Assembly (NCBI GenBank): GCA_016706845.1 | Contig: JADJIV010000019.1 | Location: 1 to 64,000, forward strand | DNA from: PNOJ01 sp016706845 | Lineage (GTDB): Bacteria > Krumholzibacteriota > Krumholzibacteriia > LZORAL124-64-63 | Length of the DNA: 64,000 bases | Direction: 5' to 3' | Shown: piece after piece, positions 38,278 to 47,846 of the stretch | Numbering within the stretch: the stretch's first letter is position 1 | How the letters are laid out: every line of letters begins with the position of its first letter | The notes under the pieces: model-generated | Told to the model about the DNA's origin: nothing | The model's database searches: none | The model's input: only the letters and a program-made list of their open reading frames with translations | Made by a program: the position numbers and the translations under genes

Positions 38278-39140
38278 TCGGGGCCGGGGCGCCGGCGCTC
38301 CCGCGCTGGCGGCGCGGCCGCGCGGCCAGCGTCGCCCTCTACCTGCAGTTCGTGCGGCTGGCCTTCCTGAAGATGCTGGCCTACCGCCTGCGCTACTACA
38401 CCGGCGTGGTCAGCTACACGGTCTTCGTGGCCGGCAACTACTTCCTGTTCTCCGCGATCTACGCCAGCCGGCCCGAGGGCGCCGAGGCGGCGCGCCTGGG
38501 CGGGCTGACGCTGGCCCAGATGATCGCCTACGTGATCCTGAGCTGGGCGGGGCGCAGCTTCACCTTCAACAACATCGACCGCACGCTGAGCTGGCAGGTG
38601 AGCAAGGGCGAGATCGCGGTGCAGCTGATCAAGCCGCTGCACGTGCAGACCATGATGCTGAGCGAGGCGCTGGGGGAGGCGGCCTTCCGCTTCCTGCTGT
38701 TCACGCTGCCCATCCTGGTGGTGGTCATCCCGCTGTTCGGCCTGGCCCCGCCGCCGCACCCGGCGCTCTACGGCTGGACGCTGCTGAGCTTCCTGCTGGC
38801 GCTGGTGGTCAACGCCCAGATCAACTTCCTGGTGGGTTGCCTGGCGTTCTACCTCAAGAACGTCTCGGGCGTGGTGCGCGCCAAGATGATCATGATGGAG
38901 TTCCTGACCGGCGTGCTGGTGCCCTTCACCTTCTTCCCCGGCTGGGTGCAGACGGTCGTCGCCTGGCTGCCGTTCCAGGCCGTGAGCTACGTGCCGGTCA
39001 TGATCTACCTGGGCCAGCGCCCCGGCGCTTCCCTGGCCGGCGCCCTGCTGCTGCAGGCCGCGTGGGCGCTGGGTTTGTCCGTCCTGGGCCGCTGGTTCTG
39101 GAACCGCTCGGTCCGTCACGTCACGCTGCAGGGGGGGTGA
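38274..39140 (+). CDS. ABC-2 exporter permease 1 (DUF990-like)
   Basis: 288 residues from GTG 38274. Six membrane helices, starting with LAYRLRYYTGVVSYTVFVAGNYFLFSAIY, and the conserved cytosolic segment RTLSWQVSKGEIAVQLIKPL characteristic of the DUF990/ABC-2 permease pair. It forms a heterodimer with permease 2, one base downstream. The substrate is unknown; relatives are annotated as multidrug or viologen exporters. Confidence 0.88.
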   Translation: MIGAGAPALPRWRRGRAASVALYLQFVRLAFLKMLAYRLRYYTGVVSYTVFVAGNYFLFSAIYASRPEGAEAARLGGLTLAQMIAYVILSWAGRSFTFNNIDRTLSWQVSKGEIAVQLIKPLHVQTMMLSEALGEAAFRFLLFTLPILVVVIPLFGLAPPPHPALYGWTLLSFLLALVVNAQINFLVGCLAFYLKNVSGVVRAKMIMMEFLTGVLVPFTFFPGWVQTVVAWLPFQAVSYVPVMIYLGQRPGASLAGALLLQAAWALGLSVLGRWFWNRSVRHVTLQGG

Positions 39141-39141
39141 G

Positions 39142-40005
39142 ATGGAGCCGGCGACGAACGGGAGGCCCCTGCTGCCGCGCCGCGAGGACGGCCTGCGACG
39201 CCGGCTGCACGAGCCGTGGCGCCAGGCTGCGATCTTCGTCGCCTACTTCGCGCAGTTCATCAAGTCGCGGCTGGCCTACCGGGTGGATTTCCTGGTCGAC
39301 ATGACGGCCAACCTCATGTCCCTGGGCGTCCAGCTGCTGGTGCTGTCGGCGGTGTTCAGCAAGGTCGAGAGCCTGCGGGGCTGGTCGTACGACCAGGTGC
39401 TGTTCATCTACGGCTTCAGCCTGCTGCCGCTGGGACTGTTCAACCTGGTGAGCGTGAACCTCTACGGATTCAGCGAGCAGTACATCATCGAGGGGGACTT
39501 CGACCGGATCCTGCTGCGGCCCGTCAACCCGCTGGCCCAGATCCTGTGCAGCAGCTTCGGCACCGGCGGGATCAACGAGCTGATCCTGGGCGGCGCGGTG
39601 ATGGTCTACGCCGGTTCCCGCCTCGGCCTGGACCTCGGCGCGGCCGGCTTCGCGCTGCTGCCGCTGCTGGCCGTCTCGGCCGCGCTGGTCTACACCGGCG
39701 TCTTCCTGGGCCTGACCGCCCTGTCCTTCTGGATGGAGGACCGCCTCGGCCTGGCGCCCCCCGTCTACAACGTGATCCGCTTCAGCCGCTACCCGGTGAC
39801 CATCTTCAGCCCCCTGGTGAAGCTGCTGCTGACCTTCGTGCTGCCCTTCGCCTGGGTGGCCTTCTACCCGGCCGCCTGGTACGTCGGCGGCGAGCAGTGG
39901 GAGCGGGTCGCTCTCTTGACGCCGGCGGTGGGGGGGCTCACCTTCGGCCTGGGCTACCTGACCTGGGTGCGGGGCGTGCGCCGCTACACGAGCACCGGCA
40001 GCTGA
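39142..40005 (+). CDS. ABC-2 exporter permease 2 (DUF990-like)
   Basis: 287 residues from ATG 39142, one base after the preceding stop. A basic N-terminal tail is followed by about six membrane helices; IKSRLAYRVDFLVDMTANLM leads into TM1, and EQYIIEGDFDRILLRPVNPLAQ is the family's cytosolic loop matching the KPLHVQ loop of permease 1. It ends the operon that began with pepA or xseA. A 69-base gap follows. Confidence 0.88.
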   Translation: MEPATNGRPLLPRREDGLRRRLHEPWRQAAIFVAYFAQFIKSRLAYRVDFLVDMTANLMSLGVQLLVLSAVFSKVESLRGWSYDQVLFIYGFSLLPLGLFNLVSVNLYGFSEQYIIEGDFDRILLRPVNPLAQILCSSFGTGGINELILGGAVMVYAGSRLGLDLGAAGFALLPLLAVSAALVYTGVFLGLTALSFWMEDRLGLAPPVYNVIRFSRYPVTIFSPLVKLLLTFVLPFAWVAFYPAAWYVGGEQWERVALLTPAVGGLTFGLGYLTWVRGVRRYTSTGS

Positions 40006-40074
40006 CGGCCGGACCGGAACCCCGGCCCCACTGGCGGGTTCAAAGACGATCGACCTTCACGGGAGGCACCTGCC

Positions 40075-40754
40075 ATGGCGACGAGTCGGAGTGCGGCGGT
40101 CCTGTTCGCGTTCGCTTTGCTGGCCGCCTGTCCGCTGCCGGCATCGGCCGCGGACTGGGCAGGGCACTACGGCGACATCCTGCTGAGCTTCACGCCGGGG
40201 CCGGAAGCGACGCACGTCGCCCGGCGCGACTCCTGCCCGTGGTGGGCACCATGGTCGATCTCTACGCCGTGCTCGCGGTGCCCGAGATCGTCCGCGCCCG
40301 CGGCGAACAGGTGCTGACGGTGGGCGGGCTGGAGCTGAAGCTGACGGCCGACGGCGCTCCCGGCTGGAAGGTCCTGAACCAGGAGATCATGGGGAAGAAC
40401 ATCAACGTGGGGTCGGAGCCGGGCACCGTGACGGCGGGCCTCTTCCCGGGTCTCAGCTTCGACGACGGCAAGGTGCAGATCGTGCACTGGCTCGTGCAGG
40501 TCCCCGGCCTGGCCCGGGACGTCGTGTTCCGCCTCGATCCCGCCGGCGCCCGCAGCTGCGAGACCCTGCCCGGCTGCCCCGAGAGCGGCACCTACGCCCT
40601 GTGGGCCGGCGCCGTCGCCGCCAACCAGCACGGCCTGCTCTTCAGCGCCGGCTACGTGCCCGCCTACCTGAACCCCACCAACCCCGAACCCGACCTGACC
40701 CCCGTGCGCGGCAAGGTCGACTGGCGCGAACGCGGCCTGGTCACCCCCGATTGA
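40075..40754 (+). CDS. Exported protein of unknown function, frameshift near 40,230
   Basis: ATG 40075 follows GGGAGG. Residues 1-24 are a signal peptide (AVLFAFALLAACPLPASA). LAAC at 16-19 would also fit a lipobox, so it may be a lipoprotein. After ADWAGHYGDILLSFTPGPEA the frame breaks (one base missing near 40,222-40,235) and the next frame continues LPVVGTMVDLYAVLAVPEIVRARGEQVLTVGGLELKL to VDWRERGLVTPD. About 226 residues in all. The body is beta-rich with one Cys pair (CETLPGC). I recognise no family. The FlgD-type or dockerin-like ends seen elsewhere are absent. Confidence 0.7.
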
Positions 40755-40756
40755 CC

Positions 40757-40885
40757 ATGTGCTTCCCATCGTGACAGGGGTGTCTGGAGGCCTCCTGCGC
40801 CAGGAGGGCGCAGGAGGCCGGAAGCCAAGCGCTCCGGGCACACGAGGTGCCCGGAGCGCGTCCCCTGTCACGATGGGAATCACAT
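40757..40885 (+). repeat. Structured dispersed element, copy C (+ orientation), best conserved
   Basis: Outer arms 40757-40780 and 40862-40885 pair over 24 positions with one mismatch. Core 40781-40861 starts TGTCTGGAGG. Hairpin 1 is a perfect 13-bp stem (GGCCTCCTGCGCC with its complement) around loop AGGAG. Hairpin 2 is a perfect 11-bp stem (GCTCCGGGCAC with its complement) around loop ACGAG. It begins two bases after the stop of the exported protein and covers the stop codon of the convergent epimerase gene. Confidence 0.9.
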
Positions 40886-41326
40886 CCGGCTGCAGATCTC
40901 GATGAGCACTCCGGCCGTGTCCTTGGGGTGCAGGAAGACGACCTGCTTGCCGTGCGCGCCCGGCAGGGGCTCCTCGTTCAGCAGGCGCAGACCGGCGGCG
41001 CGGCAGTTGGCCAGGGCCGCGCCCATGTCGTCGGCCGCGAACGCGACGTGGTGCAGGCCGGGCCCCTTCTTCTCCAGGAAGCGGCCGACGTTGCTGTCGG
41101 GGTCCAGGGGCTGCAGCAGTTCGACGCAGCCGGCGCCGCCGGCGCGGTCCAGCTTCAGCAGGGCGACCTTCAGCTTCTCGCGGGGCACCTCCTCCACGGC
41201 GATCAGCTCGAGCCCCAGCAGGCCGGCGTAGAGCCGGATCCCCGCCTCGAGGTCGGTGACGGCGATGCCGATGTGGTCGATGCGGCCGGCCATGCCGGCG
41301 GGCGGGGTGATGTCGCGGATGTCCAT
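40880..41326 (-). CDS. mce: Methylmalonyl-CoA epimerase
   Basis: 148 residues from ATG 41326 with GGGAGG upstream. Vicinal-oxygen-chelate fold: RIDHIGIAVTDLEAGIRLYAGLLGLEL (first metal His), VELLQPLDPDSNVGRFLEKKGPGLHHVAFA (second metal His), and LLNEEPLPGAHGKQVVFLHPKDTAGVLIEICSR with the terminal metal Glu. It converts (S)- to (R)-methylmalonyl-CoA, linking the carboxylase operon nearby to mutA-mutB at 15-19 kb. The upstream extension to 41356 is not conserved. The stop lies inside the arm of repeat copy C. Confidence 0.94.
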   Translation of the reverse strand: MDIRDITPPAGMAGRIDHIGIAVTDLEAGIRLYAGLLGLELIAVEEVPREKLKVALLKLDRAGGAGCVELLQPLDPDSNVGRFLEKKGPGLHHVAFAADDMGAALANCRAAGLRLLNEEPLPGAHGKQVVFLHPKDTAGVLIEICSRM

Positions 41327-41354
41327 CGTGCCTCCCTGGCGGGTGTCCGGCACC

Positions 41355-41382
41355 AAGATAGCCTCCGCCGCCGGTCTGTAAA
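41355..41382 (-). promoter_or_regulatory. Sigma-70 promoter for the epimerase gene
   Basis: Minus strand: TTTACA (41382-41377), 16-base spacer, TATCTT (41360-41355), 28 bases before the ATG at 41326. Confidence 0.5.
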
Positions 41383-41394
41383 CCGGATTCCGGC

Positions 41395-41430
41395 TCGACG
41401 CGGGGCCTGTGTAACGCTATCGTTGTTACA
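41395..41430 (+). promoter_or_regulatory. Promoter with overlapping palindromic operator for the M29 peptidase
   Basis: TCGACG (41395-41400), 17-base spacer, TATCGT (41418-41423). Inverted repeat TGTAAC (41410-41415) and GTTACA (41425-41430), spaced by 9, sits directly over the -10, the layout expected for a repressor site. It ends 20 bases before ATG 41451. Confidence 0.5.
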
Positions 41431-41450
41431 TACCCTCGCCGGGAGGCATC

Positions 41451-42581
41451 ATGAAGGATCCGCGCCACGCCAAGCTCGCCGAGCAGCTCGTCCACTACAG
41501 CGTCCGGGTCCAGCCGGGGGAGGTGGTCTACCTCGAGCTGAAGGGGGTCGAGACGCTCGACCTCGGGCGCGAGATCATCCGCGCCGCCACCGAGGCCGGC
41601 GGCGTCCCGTTCTGGTACTACAACGACGAGGACGTCTCGCGCCCCTTCGTGAGCCGCGCCTCGCAGGCGCAGTTCGAGCGCTGGGCGGCCTTCCACAAGC
41701 GCATCATGCAGGACGCCGACTGCTACATCGCGGTCCGCGGCAGCAGCAACCCCTTCGACCACAAGGACGTCGACCGCGAGCGGGCCCGCTGGTACGCGCA
41801 GGCCTACTGGGACGAGGTGCACTCCGTCCGCGTGAACGAGAAGAAGTGGGTCGTGCTGCGCTACCCGAACCCGAGCATGGCCATCGCGGCCGAGCAGCCG
41901 ACCGAGGCCTTCGAGGACTTCTACTTCCGCGTCTGCGGCCTGGACTACGCCCGCATGTCGGCCGCCATGGACCCGCTTCACGACCTGCTGTGCCGCACCG
42001 ACCGCGTCGAGATCCGCGGCCCGGGCACCGACCTGCGCTTCAGCCTCAAGGGGATCGGCGCGGTCAAGTGCGACGGCCACCGCAACGTGCCCGACGGCGA
42101 GGTCTACTCCTGCCCGGTGCGCGACTCGGTCGAGGGCACGATCGCCTACAACGCCGCGACCATGCGCGGCGGCGCCCTGTTCCGCAACGTGCGCTTCGTC
42201 TGCCGCGCCGGGAAGATCGTCGAAGCGACCTGCGACGGCGACGTCGCGAAGCTGAACGAGATCCTGGACACCGACGAGGGCGCCCGCCACTTCGGCGAGT
42301 TCGCCCTGGGCGTCAACCCGCACATCACCGCGCCCCTGCTGGACACGCTCTTCGACGAGAAGATCGGCGGCTCGTTCCACCTGACGCCCGGACAGGCCTA
42401 CCCGGCCACCGACAACGGCAACCGCAGCGCCGTGCACTGGGACCTCGTCTGCATCCAGACGCCGCAGTGGGGAGGGGGGGAGATCCTCTTCGACGGCGTG
42501 AGGGTGCGCCGGGACGGGCGCTTCGTCCTGCCGGAGCTGGCGGGATTGAACCCGGAGAACCTGACCGGGGAAGGCGACTAG
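41451..42581 (+). CDS. M29-family aminopeptidase (thermophilic metalloaminopeptidase type)
   Basis: 376 residues from ATG 41451 with GGGAGG upstream. Co/Zn-dependent aminopeptidase. The N-terminal domain contains VRVQPGEVVYLE. The metal site lies in DGHRNVPDGEVYSCPVRDSVEG, EGARHFGEFALGVNP, GSFHLTPGQAYP and SAVHWDLV, all intact. It reads as cytosolic (no signal peptide). The gene stands between divergent mce and the convergent carboxylase operon. Its TAG stop shares three bases with the opposing TAG (sequence CTAG at 42578-42581). A palindrome over its promoter suggests single-gene repression. Confidence 0.92.
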   Translation: MKDPRHAKLAEQLVHYSVRVQPGEVVYLELKGVETLDLGREIIRAATEAGGVPFWYYNDEDVSRPFVSRASQAQFERWAAFHKRIMQDADCYIAVRGSSNPFDHKDVDRERARWYAQAYWDEVHSVRVNEKKWVVLRYPNPSMAIAAEQPTEAFEDFYFRVCGLDYARMSAAMDPLHDLLCRTDRVEIRGPGTDLRFSLKGIGAVKCDGHRNVPDGEVYSCPVRDSVEGTIAYNAATMRGGALFRNVRFVCRAGKIVEATCDGDVAKLNEILDTDEGARHFGEFALGVNPHITAPLLDTLFDEKIGGSFHLTPGQAYPATDNGNRSAVHWDLVCIQTPQWGGGEILFDGVRVRRDGRFVLPELAGLNPENLTGEGD

Positions 42582-43123
42582 CCGCCAGCCGCGGGCTCGA
42601 TGACCATCAGCACGTCGCCCGCGTTGACCGACTGGCCGACGCGGACCGCCACCTCGGTCACCGTGCCGGCCACGGGCGCCGCGATCTCGTTCTGCATCTT
42701 CATGGCCTCGAGCACCAGCAGCGGTTCGCCGGCGGCGACCCGGCGGCCGGCCTCCACCTGCAGCGCCACGACCAGGCCGGGGATCTCGGCCCGGACCGTG
42801 CCGCTGCCGGCGGCCTCGGCCACCGAGGCCAGCGCCAGGGCGTGCAGCTCGTCCATGACCGTCAGGTCGAGGTAGCGGCCGTTGACGGTGGCCTCCAGCG
42901 CGCCGTGCCCTTCGCGGCCGCCGCGCGGCGAGATGTCGATCAGATGCATGCGGCCGTCGACGCGCAGGCTCAGCGCGCGCCCGTTCTGCACGAAGCAGGC
43001 GTCGACTTCGCGCAGCTCGCCGTCGTCGATCTGCACCGCGAGCCGGCCGTCGGCGTCGCGCGCGACCACGGCGGTGAACTGCTCGCCGCCGTGCCTCAGG
43101 ATGTAGCGCTTCTTCATCCACAC
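42578..43123 (-). CDS. Biotin carboxyl carrier subunit of acyl-CoA carboxylase
   Basis: 181 residues. GTG 43123 has TAGGAG at good spacing; ATG 43117 is the alternative. The first ~100 residues resemble the BT domain that joins the carrier to the carboxyltransferase. The last 75 are the biotinyl domain, with EAMKMQNEI carrying the biotinylated Lys about 35 residues from the end. It is the third gene of the operon with biotin carboxylase (10-base gap) and carboxyltransferase, and is encoded separately from the carboxylase rather than fused to it. Confidence 0.9.
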   Translation of the reverse strand: MWMKKRYILRHGGEQFTAVVARDADGRLAVQIDDGELREVDACFVQNGRALSLRVDGRMHLIDISPRGGREGHGALEATVNGRYLDLTVMDELHALALASVAEAAGSGTVRAEIPGLVVALQVEAGRRVAAGEPLLVLEAMKMQNEIAAPVAGTVTEVAVRVGQSVNAGDVLMVIEPAAGG

Positions 43124-43133
43124 GGCCGCACTC

Positions 43134-44663
43134 CTAGCGGTGGTTGGTCATGGCCCGCAGCGCGCTGCGTCGCCAGTTGCCGGGGCCGGCGTCCGCGCCG
43201 TCGGGACTTTCAGGACGGACCGCCAGTTCGCGGCGCCGCGCCTCGTACAGGGCGGCCGCGGTCAGCAGCGCGGCGCGGTCCTCGTCCGGCAGCGGATCCT
43301 GGAACTCGGCGGGATCGAAGCGCTCGTCGATGAAGTTCGTGGTGTAGGTGCCGTCCAGGAACTTCGGGCGCTCCAGCGCCCACAGGTGGAACGGGATGTT
43401 GTGGCCCGGGCCGTGCAGCGTGAACTCCTGCAGGGCGCGCCGGCCGCGGGCGATCGCCTGGGCGCGGTCCTCGCCCCAGACCACCAGCTTCGCCAGCAGC
43501 GGGTCGTAGTGGACGGGCACGTCGAAGCCCTCGTAGATCCCGCTGTCGACGCGCACGCCCGGCCCCGTGGGGGTGACGTGCGAGCTGATGCGCCCGATGG
43601 CGGGCATGAAGTTGCGGGCCGGGTCCTCGGCGTAGATGCGGAACTCGATCGCCCAGCCGCGCTGGCGCAGGTCCTCCTGGCGGTAGGGCAGCCCCTGGCC
43701 GCGGGCGATGCGGATCTGGGCGCGCACCAGGTCGGTGCCGGTCACCATCTCGGTGATCGGGTGCTCCACCTGCAGGCGGGTGTTCATCTCCAGGAAGAAG
43801 AACTCCCGCTGCGGCGACAGGATGAACTCCACGGTGCCGGCCCCGAGGTAGTCGACCGCGGCCGCCGTGCGCACCGCCGCCTCGCAGATGCGCTCCCGCA
43901 GCTCCGGGGTCAGGCTCGGCGACGGCGACTCCTCGATGACCTTCTGGTGGCGGCGCTGGACCGAGCACTCGCGCTCGAAGAGGTGGACGGCGCCGCCGCG
44001 GCCGTCGCCGAGCACCTGCACCTCGATGTGCTTGGGATCTTCCACGTAGCGTTCCAGGAAGACCGCATCGTCGCCGAAGGCGCTGCCGGCCTCGCCCATC
44101 GTGCGCCGCAGCGCGGCCGCGAGGTCCGCCTCCTCGCGCACCACGCGCATGCCCTTGCCGCCGCCGCCGGCCGCCGCCTTCAGCAGCACCGGGTAGCCGA
44201 TCGCGCGGGCGGCCGCGGCCGCGGCCACGGGGTCGCGCAGCGCGGTCCCGGTGCCGGGGATCACCGGCACGCCGCTGTCGATCATCCGCCGGCGGGCCGC
44301 CAGCTTGTTGCCCATCAGCTCGATCGTCTCGGGCCGCGGCCCGATGAAGATCAGCCCCGCCTCGCCGCAGGCCCGGGCGAAGGCCGCGTTCTCGGACAGG
44401 AACCCGTAGCCGGGGTGCACGGCGTCGGCGCCGCACGCCAGCGCCGTCGCGATCAGCCGGTCGCCCCGCAGGTAGCTCTCGGCGGCGGGCGCCGGGCCGA
44501 TGGGGTAGGCCTCGTCGGCGGTCATCACGTGCAGCGCCGTGCGGTCGGCGTCGGAGTGGACGGCCACCGCGCGGATCCCCATCTCGCGCAGGCCCTGGAT
44601 GATCCGCACGGCGATCTCGCCGCGGTTGGCCACCAGGACCTTGGTGATCTTCGTGCGGCCCAC
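43134..44663 (-). CDS. Biotin carboxylase subunit of propionyl/acetyl-CoA carboxylase
   Basis: 509 residues from GTG 44663 (MGRTKITKVLVANRGEIAVRI). ATP-grasp fold: LLKAAAGGGGKGMRVVR glycine loop, ERECSVQRRHQKVIEESPSP, FLEMNTRLQVEHPITEMVTGTDLV with metal Glu and catalytic Arg/Asn. Carboxylates biotin on the carrier subunit using ATP and bicarbonate. TAGGAGG, formed partly by the stop of the upstream carboxyltransferase, is its ribosome-binding site, so translation is coupled. Context with mutase and epimerase favours propionyl-CoA. Confidence 0.93.
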   Translation of the reverse strand: MGRTKITKVLVANRGEIAVRIIQGLREMGIRAVAVHSDADRTALHVMTADEAYPIGPAPAAESYLRGDRLIATALACGADAVHPGYGFLSENAAFARACGEAGLIFIGPRPETIELMGNKLAARRRMIDSGVPVIPGTGTALRDPVAAAAAARAIGYPVLLKAAAGGGGKGMRVVREEADLAAALRRTMGEAGSAFGDDAVFLERYVEDPKHIEVQVLGDGRGGAVHLFERECSVQRRHQKVIEESPSPSLTPELRERICEAAVRTAAAVDYLGAGTVEFILSPQREFFFLEMNTRLQVEHPITEMVTGTDLVRAQIRIARGQGLPYRQEDLRQRGWAIEFRIYAEDPARNFMPAIGRISSHVTPTGPGVRVDSGIYEGFDVPVHYDPLLAKLVVWGEDRAQAIARGRRALQEFTLHGPGHNIPFHLWALERPKFLDGTYTTNFIDERFDPAEFQDPLPDEDRAALLTAAALYEARRRELAVRPESPDGADAGPGNWRRSALRAMTNHR

Positions 44664-44671
44664 GGCGCCTC

Positions 44672-46222
<1,551 letters not shown>

Positions 46223-46264
46223 CGCGCGTCCCCCGTCGAAGGTGCCCCCGGATGCGGACGGCGG

Positions 46265-46294
46265 AGCGTACCCCAGTCCCGTGTTCTCGGTCAA
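46265..46294 (-). promoter_or_regulatory. Sigma-70 promoter for the carboxylase operon
   Basis: Minus strand: TTGACC (46294-46289), 18-base spacer, TACGCT (46270-46265), 42 bases before the pccB ATG. Confidence 0.55.
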
Positions 46295-46383
46295 CCTGCG
46301 AAACCCTGAAGATATCCAGCAACGCCCCCAATGCACCCTGCTTCCCGCCGGAAGACCGACTCGCTCCCGCGTCCCGATCCTCT

Positions 46384-46531
46384 TCGTTCCGGGTATGGAC
46401 ACCCGACGCTTCGGGGGACGCGCTCCGGGCACCTCCTGTGCCCGGAGCGCTTGACTTGCGTCCTCCGGCGCCCTCCTGGCGCCGGGGCCTCCAGACACCC
46501 CCGAATGGTCGGGTGCACGTACTCGGAACGA
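46384..46531 (-). repeat. Structured dispersed element, copy D (- orientation)
   Basis: Arms 46384-46417 and 46498-46531 pair along 34 positions with a few mismatches and two G-U pairs. On the minus strand the 80-base core starts TGTCTGGAGG and ends GGAGCGCGT, nearly identical to copy C in hairpin 2 (loop AGGAG). Unlike the others it lies between two divergent promoters, not after a gene. Confidence 0.85.
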
Positions 46532-46600
46532 GGTGATCGGACGGCGGGAGGATGTCGGTCATTCGGCGGGAATCAGGGTGTATCAGGGACTCTGGCCGTC

Positions 46601-46609
46601 TGCTATGAT
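46601..46609 (+). promoter_or_regulatory. Extended -10 promoter for enoyl-CoA hydratase
   Basis: TGCTATGAT matches the extended -10 (TGn plus TATAAT-like), 47 bases before ATG 46657. No strong -35, as is usual for extended -10 promoters. Confidence 0.45.
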
Positions 46610-46656
46610 CCGGAACGGCAACATCGGCCGCGGCCGGCCAACATCGAGGAGCGACC

Positions 46657-47442
46657 ATGTCCTACCAGACTCTCTTGCTCGAGATCGACGACTGCGGCAT
46701 AGCAGTAGTGACGGTGAACCGGCCCGAGAAGATGAACGCGCTCAATGCGCAGGTGATCGAGGAGTTGCGGTCGTGCTTCGGCGAGCTGCGGCACAACGAC
46801 CGGGTCCGCGTGGTGATCCTGACCGGCGCGGGACCGAAGGCCTTCGTCGCCGGCGCCGACATCGGGGAGCTGGCGGCCGCTACGGGACCGGAGCTGGAGC
46901 GCCTGTCGGAGCGCGGCCAGTCCGTGATGTGGAGCATCGAGCACCTCGGCAAGCCCGTGATCGCGGCCGTCAACGGCTTCGCCCTGGGCGGGGGCTGCGA
47001 ACTGGCCCTGTGCTGCACGTTCCGCTACGCGGCCGCGAACGCCAAGCTCGGGTTGCCCGAGATCACGCTCGGCCTGATTCCCGGTTACGGCGGCACGCAG
47101 CGGCTGGCCCGCCTGGTGGGGCAGGGCCAGGCCATGGAGATGATCCTCTCGGGCGGCATGATCGACGCGGAGGAGGCCGTGCGCATCGGGCTGGTCAACC
47201 GCGTCCTGCCGGCCGACGACCTGATGAAGGCCGCCCGCGCGGCCGCCGCCTCGATCGCCGGCCGCTCGGCCGCGACCGTCCGCTACGCCCTGAAGGCGGT
47301 GGGCGAGGGGGCCAACATGGGCCTGGACGAGGGCTGCCGGCTCGAGGCGGCGCTCTTCGGCGTCGTGGGCTCCCTCGCGGACGCGGGCGAGGGCTGCCGG
47401 GCCTTCCTGGAGAAGCGCAAACCCGAGTTCCGGGACCGATGA
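46657..47442 (+). CDS. Enoyl-CoA hydratase (crotonase family)
   Basis: 261 residues from ATG 46657. Hydrates trans-2-enoyl-CoA. Oxyanion-hole segments AFVAGADIGEL and NGFALGGGCELALCC are present; the two catalytic glutamates are in GGGCELAL and GLPEITLGLIPGYGGTQRLARLVG. The C-terminal trimerisation helix ends ACFLEKRKPEF-like (AFLEKRKPEFRDR). It supplies the hydratase step absent from the 23-29 kb beta-oxidation cluster. Confidence 0.94.
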   Translation: MSYQTLLLEIDDCGIAVVTVNRPEKMNALNAQVIEELRSCFGELRHNDRVRVVILTGAGPKAFVAGADIGELAAATGPELERLSERGQSVMWSIEHLGKPVIAAVNGFALGGGCELALCCTFRYAAANAKLGLPEITLGLIPGYGGTQRLARLVGQGQAMEMILSGGMIDAEEAVRIGLVNRVLPADDLMKAARAAAASIAGRSAATVRYALKAVGEGANMGLDEGCRLEAALFGVVGSLADAGEGCRAFLEKRKPEFRDR

Positions 47443-47592
47443 TCGACCGTCCCCGGGGCGCGGCCCCGCCCCCCGGTGCCCCGCCTGGACCCCCCGCGAG
47501 CCCCTGCCAACCGGCAAACAATCCTTCCGCATCCCCGGCCCGTTGACTATGTTACGGCCGTACCGCACCCCTGTCCCTTCGAGGAGGCGAAG

Positions 47593-47823
47593 ATGAGCGA
47601 CTCCGTCCAGGCGACAGCCCCCTTCATCGAGATCGACGCCGAACTCTGCAAGGGCTGCAAGCTCTGCATCGGCGTCTGCCCCAAGGGCGTCATCGACATC
47701 AGCGAGAAGCTGAACGGATCCAGCTACCACCCGGCTTACTACCTGGGACGGGACTGCACCGGTTGCGCCCTGTGCTTCTACGCGTGCCCCGAACCGGCGG
47801 CGATCAAGGTCGTCAAGCCCTGA
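47593..47823 (+). CDS. Ferredoxin-type delta subunit of 2-oxoacid oxidoreductase
   Basis: 76 residues from ATG 47593, with GAGGAGG upstream. Two [4Fe-4S] motifs: CKGCKLCIGVCPKG and CTGCALCFYACPEP. This is the KorD/VorD/PorD electron-transfer subunit passing electrons from the catalytic subunits to external ferredoxin. The next gene starts 23 bases later. TATGTT at 47548-47553 is a weak candidate -10. Confidence 0.93.
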   Translation: MSDSVQATAPFIEIDAELCKGCKLCIGVCPKGVIDISEKLNGSSYHPAYYLGRDCTGCALCFYACPEPAAIKVVKP

Positions 47824-47846
47824 CCCCCACCCGCGGGAGGCGGACG

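Larger units (their letters stand above)
46223..46656. other. 434-base divergent regulatory region containing repeat copy D
   Basis: No gene is supported. It holds the leftward pccB promoter (46265-46294), repeat copy D (46384-46531) and the rightward extended -10 (46601-46609) for the enoyl-CoA hydratase gene. Confidence 0.75.
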
